Origin: Sphingobium sp. JS3065
Lineage (GTDB): Bacteria > Pseudomonadota > Alphaproteobacteria > Sphingomonadales > Sphingomonadaceae
NCBI RefSeq assembly: GCF_026427355.1
Contig: NZ_CP102665.1
Location: 496,001-560,000 of the forward strand
Reading direction: 5' to 3'
Length of the DNA stretch: 64,000 nt
Part shown: piece after piece, positions 57,527 through 64,000 of the stretch
How positions within the stretch are numbered: position 1 is the stretch's first letter
How the letters are laid out: each line of letters opens with the position of its first letter
The notes under the pieces: generated by a model
Database searches by the model: none
What the model was told of the DNA's origin: nothing
Seen by the model: the letters and a program-made list of their open reading frames with translations, nothing else
Translations under genes and position numbers: made by a program

Positions 57527-57556
57527 GGGGCGCCCCATCCGGGAGCGCCCCTTTTT
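57527..57556 (+). terminator. Rho-independent terminator after rpmA
   Basis: GGGGCGC (57527-57533) pairs with GCGCCCC (57545-57551), followed by TTTTT. It separates rplU-rpmA from the GNAT gene. Confidence 0.85.
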
Positions 57557-57706
57557 CATTTCAAAGTGCGTCTCCCCCGACATTTCCCTCAAGCTGCTGG
57601 AACCGCTCGCTTTCTCATGCGTCACGCAGGCGGAGTCCAGCAGAGAAGACCGTCGTCAAGCCGTAACTTTCCGCGGCCATTGACGAGGGAAAACAGGAGA
57701 CTTTCG

Positions 57707-58282
57707 ATGTTCGCCCGTACCCCCCGCCTGCTGCTGCGGCCCGGCTGGATGGAAGATGCGCCGGCCCTTGCCGAAGCGATCGGCGATCCTTCGGTCCTGC
57801 GTAACCTGACCCGCGCGCCGGCCCCCTATGGTCAGGCCGATGCCCGGACCTTTCTGGCCCTACCGCAGGATTCGCGCCTGCCGCGCCTGCTGGCCTTCAG
57901 CCGCACCAAGGGCGCGCCGCGCCTGGTGGGCGGCTGCGACATCCACCTGGCCGAAGATGGCGCGGCGGAACTGGGCTATTGGATTGCCCGCCCCTATTGG
58001 GGCCTGGGCTTCGCGACGGAGGCCGCACAGGCCGTCATGGACATGGCGCGGGCGTCCGGGGTCCGCAATGTCCGCGCCGCCCATTTCGCCGACAATCCGG
58101 CATCGGGCAACGTGCTGCGCAAGATCGGCTTCCGCCCCACCGGACGGATCGAGAAGCGCTTCAGCCTGGGCCGGGGCGCGGCGGCGGACTGCCTGGTCTT
58201 CGAGGAAGGCGAGGCCGCCCGCATGATGGCGGATTCGTCCATCCACCTTTACGCGGATTCGCAGCCCGCGCTGGCGGCCTGA
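57707..58282 (+). CDS. GNAT family N-acetyltransferase (RimJ/RimL-like)
   Basis: A 191-residue acetyltransferase. The acetyl-CoA-binding loop is seen in YWIARPYWGLGFATEAAQAV, followed by NVRAAHFADNPASGNVLRKI and the closing GFRPTGRIEKRFSL, all typical of RimJ/RimL-type enzymes that acetylate ribosomal or other protein N-termini, or small amines. AGGAG precedes ATG 57707 by 7 bases. Placed between rpmA and obgE, which is common in sphingomonads by my recollection. The substrate is unknown. Confidence 0.9.
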   Translation: MFARTPRLLLRPGWMEDAPALAEAIGDPSVLRNLTRAPAPYGQADARTFLALPQDSRLPRLLAFSRTKGAPRLVGGCDIHLAEDGAAELGYWIARPYWGLGFATEAAQAVMDMARASGVRNVRAAHFADNPASGNVLRKIGFRPTGRIEKRFSLGRGAAADCLVFEEGEAARMMADSSIHLYADSQPALAA

Positions 58283-58289
58283 CCATCAC

Positions 58290-58321
58290 GGGCGGGAAGC
58301 GGATCGCTCCGTTTCCCGCCC
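58290..58321 (+). terminator. Hairpin after the GNAT gene
   Basis: GGGCGGGAAGCGGA-TCGC-TCCGTTTCCCGCCC, a 14-bp stem with one G-T pair, 8 bases after the stop. No long T-run follows. Confidence 0.6.
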
Positions 58322-58394
58322 ATTCCTGAAAGTCCCGCCAATCACCGTCCAACTGCGGGTTTAATTCCGCCGCATAAACCGCTATGGGCGCGCG

Positions 58395-59483
58395 ATGCAT
58401 TTTCTGGATCAAGCGAAGATTTTCATCAAGTCCGGCTGGGGCGGTCCCGGCGCGGTCAGCTTCCGGCGCGAAAAATATGTCGAATATGGCGGCCCGGACG
58501 GCGGCAATGGCGGCAAGGGCGGCGACATCATCTTCGAAGCGGTGGCGGGGCTGAACACGCTGATCGATTTTCGCTACACCCAGCATTTCAAGGCCCAGCG
58601 CGGCATGCCCGGCGCGGGCAAGAACCGCTATGGCGCGGGCGGCGATGACCTGGTCATCAAGGTGCCTGTGGGCACGCAGATCCTGTCCGATCCCACGCCC
58701 ATAGAGGGTTCGGAGGATGAGGACGGCACCATGGAATATGAGCAGGAGCTGCTGGCCGACTTCACGGAGGTAGGGCAGCGCATCATGCTGCTGCGCGGCG
58801 GCGACGGCGGACGCGGCAACCTATCCTACAAGACCAGCACCAACCGCGCCCCGCGCCAGCATGGCACGGGCTGGCCGGGGCAGGAAATGTGGGTGTGGCT
58901 GCGGCTGAAGCTGCTGGCCGATGTCGGCCTTGTCGGCATGCCCAATGCGGGCAAGTCCACCTTCATCAATCAGGTCACCAATACCAAGGCGAAGGTCGGG
59001 GCCTATGCCTTCACCACCACCAAGCCGCAGCTTGGCGTGGTGCTGCACCGCGACCGGGAATTCGTGCTGGCCGACATTCCCGGCCTGATCGAGGGCGCGG
59101 CGGAGGGCGCGGGGATCGGCGACCGCTTCCTGGGCCATATCGAGCGGTGCCGGGTGCTGCTGCACCTGATCGACGCGACCGGCGACGATCCGGTCGAACA
59201 GTTCCGCATCGTGCAGGACGAACTGGCGGCCTATGGCGGCGGGCTGGATGAAAAGCCGCAGATCGTGGCCCTGAACAAGGGCGACCTGCTGGGGCAGGAA
59301 TTGATGGAAGATATCGCCGCGCAGCTTCGGGACGAGGCGAACGTGGATGTGTTCATCATCTCGGGCGCGACGGGCGAAGGCGTACAGGCGCTGATGGACG
59401 CGGTGCTACCGCTGCTGGACCAGCCCGGCGAGGATGTTGAGGATGATGGAGAGGACGGCGAAGCCACATGGTCCCCCCTCTAA
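58395..59483 (+). CDS. obgE: GTPase Obg/CgtA
   Basis: A 362-residue essential GTPase of ribosome maturation and stress response. The glycine-rich Obg fold (GGPDGGNGGKGGDIIFEAVA, GGDGGRGNLSYKTSTNRAPR) occupies residues 1-158. The G domain follows: G1 GMPNAGKSTF, switch TTTKPQLGV, G3 DIPGLIEGAAEGAGIGDRFL, and NKGD. An acidic C-terminal tail closes it. proB follows 37 bases later. Confidence 0.97.
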   Translation: MHFLDQAKIFIKSGWGGPGAVSFRREKYVEYGGPDGGNGGKGGDIIFEAVAGLNTLIDFRYTQHFKAQRGMPGAGKNRYGAGGDDLVIKVPVGTQILSDPTPIEGSEDEDGTMEYEQELLADFTEVGQRIMLLRGGDGGRGNLSYKTSTNRAPRQHGTGWPGQEMWVWLRLKLLADVGLVGMPNAGKSTFINQVTNTKAKVGAYAFTTTKPQLGVVLHRDREFVLADIPGLIEGAAEGAGIGDRFLGHIERCRVLLHLIDATGDDPVEQFRIVQDELAAYGGGLDEKPQIVALNKGDLLGQELMEDIAAQLRDEANVDVFIISGATGEGVQALMDAVLPLLDQPGEDVEDDGEDGEATWSPL

Positions 59484-59488
59484 AGTCC

Positions 59489-59509
59489 CCCTCCCCGGAA
59501 GGGAGGGGA
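59489..59509. repeat. Hairpin between obgE and proB
   Basis: CCCCTCCCC-GGAA-GGGAGGGG, a near-perfect stem of the same C/G-rich type as the repeats at 47394 and 51047. It overlaps the ribosome-binding region of proB, so it may affect its translation. Confidence 0.5.
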
Positions 59510-59520
59510 GGCACAAGTAG

Positions 59521-60651
59521 ATGACCGCTTCCCTCTCCGGCTTTCCCCCTTCCCAAATCCGCCGTCTGGTCATCAAGATCGGCTCCGCGCTGCTGGTCGA
59601 TCCGCAGGGACAGGTGCGCGAAGCCTGGCTGCGCACGCTGGTCGCGGACGTCGCGGCGCGCAAAAAGGCGGGACAGCAGATCATCATCGTATCCTCCGGC
59701 GCCATCGCATTGGGAGCGCGGCGGTTGAAGCTGCCCAAGGGCGGTCGCGGCTCGCTGGAGGACGCACAGGCGGCGGCGGCCACGGGGCAGATCGCGCTCT
59801 CCCAATGCTGGGCGAGCCTGCTGCATGAAGAGGGCATCACCGCCGCGCAGATGCTGGTGACGCTGGACGATCTGGAAAATCGCCGCCGCTATCTCAACGC
59901 CTCCGCCACGCTGGAGCGGCTGATGGCGCTCGGCGTCGTGCCGGTGGTCAATGAGAATGACAGCGTCGCCACGGCGGAAATCCGCTTCGGCGATAATGAC
60001 CGGCTGGCGGCGCGCATCGGACAGGCGGCACGGGCTGACGCAGTTGTGCTGCTGTCGGACGTCGACGGGCTTTACACCGCCAACCCGCATGTCGATGCGA
60101 ACGCCATGCTGATAGAGACAATCGAGCGCATCGATGCGCGAATCGCCGGGATGGCGGACGGCGGCTCCGCTTCGGGCATGGGATCGGGGGGCATGACCTC
60201 CAAGATCGAGGCGGCGCGCATCGCCACGGGGGCGGGCGCGCATCTGGCGATCATCTCCGGCAAGGTGGATTCGCCGCTGTCGCATTGGAGCGATGGCGGG
60301 AAGGGATCGATCTTCCTCGCCGCGCAGGCCAAGGGGGCGCGCAAGGGCTGGCTGGCCGGCCGCCTGACGGTGCGCGGGCGCATCGTGGTGGATGCGGGTG
60401 CGGAGGCTGCCCTGGGGCGCGGCAATAGCCTGCTGCCCGCGGGCGTGGCGGGGATCGAGGGCATCTTCGCCCGCGGCGATGTGGTCGACATCCTGGCGGA
60501 AGACGGACGGGTGATCGCCCGCGGCCTCATCGAATATGACAGCGAGGAAGCGGCGCGCATCGCGGGCAAGCGGAGCGAGGATATCGCAACGCTGCTGGGG
60601 CACCTGCCCCGCTCTGTGCTGGTCCACCGCGACCATATGGCGATGGTCTGA
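59521..60651 (+). CDS. proB: Glutamate 5-kinase
   Basis: A 376-residue enzyme for the first step of proline synthesis. Amino-acid kinase domain (VIKIGSALLVDPQGQ, IIVSSGAIALGARRL, VPVVNENDSVATAEIRFGDN) followed by a PUA domain from about residue 280. Proline feedback inhibition is expected. Three bases separate its stop from the epimerase gene, so they are co-transcribed. Gene order obg-proB is common in alphaproteobacteria. Confidence 0.97.
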   Translation: MTASLSGFPPSQIRRLVIKIGSALLVDPQGQVREAWLRTLVADVAARKKAGQQIIIVSSGAIALGARRLKLPKGGRGSLEDAQAAAATGQIALSQCWASLLHEEGITAAQMLVTLDDLENRRRYLNASATLERLMALGVVPVVNENDSVATAEIRFGDNDRLAARIGQAARADAVVLLSDVDGLYTANPHVDANAMLIETIERIDARIAGMADGGSASGMGSGGMTSKIEAARIATGAGAHLAIISGKVDSPLSHWSDGGKGSIFLAAQAKGARKGWLAGRLTVRGRIVVDAGAEAALGRGNSLLPAGVAGIEGIFARGDVVDILAEDGRVIARGLIEYDSEEAARIAGKRSEDIATLLGHLPRSVLVHRDHMAMV

Positions 60652-60654
60652 TCC

Positions 60655-61572
60655 ATGTCCCTGCGCATCGCCATGACGGGCGCGACGGGTTTCGTCGGCG
60701 CCGAGACATTGAATCAGGCCCTGGCGGCGGGACATCATGTGTCCGCCATCACTCGCCGGGCGCAACCGCCCCGCGCACATCTGAAATGGGTGCCCGGCGC
60801 GCTGGAGGACAGGGCGGCGCTCAATACGCTGGTGCGCGACGCCGATGTGGTGATCCATATCGCGGGCGTGGTGAACGCGCCGGACCGCGATGGTTTCGAG
60901 ACCGGCAACGCGCGGGGCACCATGGCGGTGGTCGACGCCATGCGGCAACGCGGCGTCAGGCGGCTGATCCATGTCTCCTCCCTCTCGGCGCGGGAGCCGG
61001 GGCTGTCCGACTATGGCTGGTCCAAGGAACTGGCGGAACGGCATGTGAAGGCGAGCGGCCTTGACTGGACCATCATACGCCCGCCCGCCATCTACGGGCC
61101 GGGCGACCGGGAGATGCTGGAACTGTTCCGCATGGCCAGGCGCGGGATCATGCTGATGCCGCCGGGCGGACGGCTGTCGGTGATAGAGGTGAGCGATCTG
61201 GCACGGCTGTTCCTGACGCTGGCGGTCGAGAAGGATATGAAGAGCCTGACCCATGTCTATGAGGTGGATGACGGCACGCCGGGCGGCTGGGACCATATGG
61301 ACTTCGCGCAGGCGATCGGCCGGGCAGTGGGTCGCCCGGTGCGGACCTTCGCGACACCGGCCTGGGCGCTGGGTCTGGGCGCGCGGCTAGACCGGTTGGT
61401 GCGCGGCAGGAACGCCAAGCTGACGCCCGACCGGGTAAGCTATTTCTGCCATCCCGACTGGGTGGCCAAGAAACGCAAGCAGCCGCCGAAACGGCTATGG
61501 GCGCCAAGCGTGACGACCGAGCAAGGGTTGAAGGCGACGGTAGAGGCTTATCGCGCAAAAGGATGGCTGTAG
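60655..61572 (+). CDS. NAD-dependent epimerase/dehydratase (NDUFA9-like)
   Basis: A 305-residue extended SDR. The N-terminal NAD motif TGATGFVGAE, DYGWSKELAER as the active-site YxxxK equivalent (shifted), and WTIIRPPAIYGPGDREMLEL are visible. The family includes complex I-associated NDUFA9-like proteins and quinone- or sugar-acting reductases. Directly behind proB. The substrate is unknown. Confidence 0.88.
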   Translation: MSLRIAMTGATGFVGAETLNQALAAGHHVSAITRRAQPPRAHLKWVPGALEDRAALNTLVRDADVVIHIAGVVNAPDRDGFETGNARGTMAVVDAMRQRGVRRLIHVSSLSAREPGLSDYGWSKELAERHVKASGLDWTIIRPPAIYGPGDREMLELFRMARRGIMLMPPGGRLSVIEVSDLARLFLTLAVEKDMKSLTHVYEVDDGTPGGWDHMDFAQAIGRAVGRPVRTFATPAWALGLGARLDRLVRGRNAKLTPDRVSYFCHPDWVAKKRKQPPKRLWAPSVTTEQGLKATVEAYRAKGWL

Positions 61573-61581
61573 CGCACCCCC

Positions 61582-62166
61582 TTATATGAGGGTAACGCTG
61601 CTCCGGGTATCGGCGGCCATCGCTTCGGCCATGATGTTCAGCGCCCGATCCCGGCGCTCGATATCGATGCTGGCGGTCGTGTCGCGCGGCACCCATAGTC
61701 CGTAATTGCGCATGTGCGCGTCGGCGGCGGTAAACAGCAGGCAGATGTCCGTGACGATACCTGTAAGGATCAGGCGGCTGACTCCTATGCGAGGGAGCAC
61801 CGCCTGAAGGCCGGTCGCGTAAAAGCCCGAAAAATGCGGCTTGGCGATGAAATAATCCCCATCTCGCGGCCAGAGCCGGTCTATCAGTTCCGGCACGGGG
61901 GATCGGCTGCGGATTTCCGCGATCAATTGCGCGCGGTCGGATCGCCAATCCCCATAATTGTCGTTGACGTAAAGGACAGGAAGGCCGCGCCTGTCCGCCG
62001 CATCGCGAAGGGTCAGGATGGCATCGCACACGGCCGGAAGGGCAGGCCTCAGCCTTTCCGCCTCCGCGAACCTCAAGTCGTTGAGCATGTCGACGATCAG
62101 CAGGGCCGTCCCGCCGCCTTCGGCGGGATCGCCGGCATCGTCGCCCTTGTCCTTGCCATTTTCCAT
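61582..62166 (-). CDS. Isochorismatase-family cysteine hydrolase
   Basis: A 194-residue hydrolase. Catalytic Asp in LLIVDMLNDL, Lys in FIAKPHFSGF and Cys in GIVTDICLLF make the usual triad. The family includes nicotinamidase and isochorismatase as well as many hydrolases of unknown substrate. ATG 62166 (MENGKDKGDD) is the shortest start that keeps the first strand. Divergent from the hemerythrin gene. Confidence 0.88.
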   Translation of the reverse strand: MENGKDKGDDAGDPAEGGGTALLIVDMLNDLRFAEAERLRPALPAVCDAILTLRDAADRRGLPVLYVNDNYGDWRSDRAQLIAEIRSRSPVPELIDRLWPRDGDYFIAKPHFSGFYATGLQAVLPRIGVSRLILTGIVTDICLLFTAADAHMRNYGLWVPRDTTASIDIERRDRALNIMAEAMAADTRSSVTLI

Positions 62167-62255
62167 GTGCCGTAAAACGCAGGTCGCGCCCGCCGGTTGC
62201 GACGGAAAAGCGGCTGGCGGAACCCTATCACGCGCCACGAGTATAAGGGGAGGTA

Positions 62256-62783
62256 ATGAGGAGAAGGGCCGTGGCGGAAGAGAAATATACCGACGCAATA
62301 GCGCTGTTGAAGGCGGACCACCGCAAGGTAGAGGCGCTTTTCGAGAAGTTCGAGAAGGCTCGCGGCGACAGCCAGAGACAATTGCTGGCCACCCAGATCG
62401 TCAACGAACTCAAGATTCACACGATCATAGAAGAAGAAATCTTCTATCCGGCCCTGCGCGGCAGGATCGAGGAAGACACGCTGGATGAAGCCTATGTCGA
62501 GCATGACGGCGCCAAGGTGCTGGTCAACGACATCGCCGCCGCCACGCCGTCGGCCGATTTCTACGATGCGAAGGTCACCGTGCTGTCGGAAGAGATCAAG
62601 CATCATGTCGGGGAGGAGGAGCGTCCCTCCGAAGGCATGTTCGCCCAGGCACGCAGAGCCGGAGTGGATCTGGTGGCGTTACGCGACCAGATGCTGGCAA
62701 GGAAGCAGGAACTGATGAAACAGGCGGAAGCAGGCGGGCTTCCTCCGGCAAAGCCATCCGCCGTCAAGCTGGTGACCGCCTAG
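62256..62783 (+). CDS. Hemerythrin HHE-domain protein
   Basis: A 175-residue four-helix protein. Iron ligands are in LLKADHRKVEALFEKFE, LKIHTIIEEEIFYPAL, YVEHDGAK and IKHHVGEEE. Such proteins bind a di-iron centre and sense or store oxygen or nitric oxide, or protect iron. ATG 62256; a GTG five codons later (AEEKYTDAI) is a possible alternative start. Not in an operon with its neighbours. Confidence 0.9.
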   Translation: MRRRAVAEEKYTDAIALLKADHRKVEALFEKFEKARGDSQRQLLATQIVNELKIHTIIEEEIFYPALRGRIEEDTLDEAYVEHDGAKVLVNDIAAATPSADFYDAKVTVLSEEIKHHVGEEERPSEGMFAQARRAGVDLVALRDQMLARKQELMKQAEAGGLPPAKPSAVKLVTA

Positions 62784-62841
62784 GGTGTGTAGGTAGATAG
62801 GCAATCGACCCTGAACCCGAACGGCGGTCGTCCGCATTTCC

Positions 62842-63348
62842 ATGGCCATCGACAGGATGGAACTGTTATATTCAATCGTTGGCCCGAATGATGGAACACC
62901 CTCGGCGCTGCAACTATGCGCCAGGGCGTTCCTTCTCTTCTTCTATGGCATATTGTGCATCCGGATCGCGGGCCGCCGCGCTTTCGCGCATCTTTCCCCT
63001 CTCGATATCATAGTGGCCATCGTGGTCGGTTCGAACATCAGCCGGGCCATGATGGGAAACGCGCCCTTCGTCGGCGCGCTGGCGGCGACTTTGCTGCTGG
63101 TGATCCTCTACCGCCTGTTCGCCTGGATGACGGTTCGCCACCATGGCCTGGGCCATATGCTCAAGGGCGACGCGACCGTGCTGATCAGGGATGGCAGGGT
63201 GGATGAGGAGGCGCTCAAGCGCAATCATCTGAGCCAAGCCGACTTGATGGAGGGCCTGCGCATGGAACAGCATGCGTCCGTCGACGATGTGGCGTGCGCC
63301 ACACTGGAACGGGGCGGCAAGATCAGTGTGGTGCCCAAATCGAAATGA
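62842..63348 (+). CDS. DUF421 (YetF-like) membrane protein
   Basis: A 168-residue protein with three hydrophobic segments (about 25-45, 55-75, 78-95) and a C-terminal soluble YetF domain (VLIRDGRVDEEALKRNHLSQ, then DLMEGLRMEQHASVDDVACA). YetF proteins are found in spore formers and many other bacteria; the precise function is unknown. A few bases after the hemerythrin gene. Confidence 0.9.
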   Translation: MAIDRMELLYSIVGPNDGTPSALQLCARAFLLFFYGILCIRIAGRRAFAHLSPLDIIVAIVVGSNISRAMMGNAPFVGALAATLLLVILYRLFAWMTVRHHGLGHMLKGDATVLIRDGRVDEEALKRNHLSQADLMEGLRMEQHASVDDVACATLERGGKISVVPKSK

Positions 63349-63381
63349 TCGGCGTGAAGGTCCGGACAACCCCTGTTGATC

Positions 63382-64000
63382 CTATAGTTCAGGCAGCCCC
63401 TGGGCCGCGAAACCCCATCCCTTGAGTTCCCTGGAGCGTTGCCAGAGTTTTTCGGCGGCGCCGATGCCGAAGGGGTGCGCGTCCTTCATCTCCCCCAGTT
63501 CATCCCAGTCGATGGGCACCGCGACCGGCGCGCCTGGCCGGGCGCGGGCCGAATAGGGAAGGACGGCGGTGCTCCCCCGCTGGTTGCGCAGCCAGTCGAT
63601 GAAGATGCGCCCCTTGCGCTTGGCCTTGCTCATCGTCGCGACGAAGCGGTCCGGTTCGGCCGCGCTCAACGCCTGGGCGAAGCGGGACGCGAAATCCTTG
63701 TGCGCATCCCAATCATGTCCCGGCGTCAACGGCACCACCACATGCACCCCCTTGCCGCCGGAGAGCATGGCGAAGGAGACAAGGCCGATATCGCCAAGAC
63801 GATCGCGAATGTCCTGCGCGCCCTTCCGCACATGGGCAAAGTCCATGCCCTCGTCCGGGTCGAGGTCGAAGATCATGCGGTCGGGCTTCTCCACCGCGTC
63901 GGCGCGGCTCGCCCAGCCGTGAAATTCGATGGTGCCCATCTGCACGCAGGCGAGCAGGCCGTCGGTATCCTCGACATAGAGATAATCCTCCCACCCCGCA
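63382..64000 (-). CDS. ligD: DNA ligase D, polymerase domain (partial)
   Basis: The minus-strand frame remains open to the right edge, so the N-terminus lies outside. The visible 205 residues are the C-terminal LigD polymerase/primase domain: CVQMGTIEFHGW, the metal-binding FDLDPDEGM, MLSGGKGVHVVVPL and the closing VPIDWDEL. LigD works with Ku in non-homologous end joining. Ligase and phosphoesterase domains, if present, are upstream and not visible. Confidence 0.92.
   Translation of the reverse strand, partial: AGWEDYLYVEDTDGLLACVQMGTIEFHGWASRADAVEKPDRMIFDLDPDEGMDFAHVRKGAQDIRDRLGDIGLVSFAMLSGGKGVHVVVPLTPGHDWDAHKDFASRFAQALSAAEPDRFVATMSKAKRKGRIFIDWLRNQRGSTAVLPYSARARPGAPVAVPIDWDELGEMKDAHPFGIGAAEKLWQRSRELKGWGFAAQGLPEL

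Noticed and set aside
59356-61296. 646-codon minus-strand frame opposite obgE, proB and the epimerase
   Set aside because: Antisense of three well-supported genes; His/Arg/Pro-rich composition typical of shadow frames.

Overview
The window is high-GC chromosomal DNA from an alphaproteobacterium. I infer the order Sphingomonadales (Sphingobium/Sphingomonas-like) from the tRNA-Trp - secE - nusG - rplK - rplA block, a PutA without a ribbon-helix-helix domain beside a divergent Lrp-type regulator, many short GC-rich hairpin repeats between genes, and a TonB receptor and acyl-CoA gene content typical of that group. No prophage, insertion sequence, CRISPR array or rRNA gene is visible.

Layout. 0-6.4 kb: a signalling cluster made of a CHASE-type hybrid kinase, a free Hpt protein, a response-regulator receiver fused to a glutamate/amino-acid dehydrogenase (unusual), and a convergent GAF hybrid kinase. 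6.7-8.0 kb: a frameshifted tandem-TetR gene. 8.2-11.4 kb: an acyltransferase-3/SGNH protein and a polysaccharide deacetylase. 11.4-14.8 kb: an acyl-CoA gene group (SDR, TetR, thiolase) in which the two genes after the SDR, an acyl-CoA dehydrogenase and an APH-type phosphotransferase, survive only as fused ends. Matching inverted repeats lie in front of the SDR and the thiolase. 15.2-18.2 kb: YbaK-type deacylase and KatG. 18.2-18.8 kb: three gene remnants. 18.8-25.9 kb: LysR, glutathione-dependent formaldehyde oxidation (adhC/frmA and fghA), an Lrp regulator and PutA. 26.0-30.9 kb: a second acyl-CoA group (MBL hydrolase, truncated SDR, truncated OB-fold protein, thiolase, DmdC-like acyl-CoA dehydrogenase). 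31-41.3 kb: an iron-sulfur protein, a PilZ glycosyltransferase with an HlyD-type partner, a fatty-acid desaturase, and a PepSY protein plus TonB receptor behind a cobalamin riboswitch. 41.4-47.4 kb: HWE kinase, EamA transporter, enoyl-CoA hydratase, BASS transporter and a phytoene-desaturase-like oxidoreductase. 47.5-64 kb: housekeeping (pyrB with a degenerate pyrC, tRNA-Trp, secE, nusG, rplK, rplA, a DbpA-type helicase, a CPA2 antiporter, rplU, rpmA, a GNAT protein, obgE, proB) followed by an epimerase, isochorismatase, hemerythrin, DUF421 and the end of ligD.

The two observations most worth following are the receiver-glutamate dehydrogenase fusion inside a phosphorelay cluster, and a recurring pattern of deletion scars. 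In at least eight places, genes mostly of acyl-CoA metabolism are reduced to their ends, joined to another part of themselves or to an unrelated gene. Either the genome is losing catabolic capacity by many separate deletions, or the assembly contains collapsed joints; read mapping would decide.
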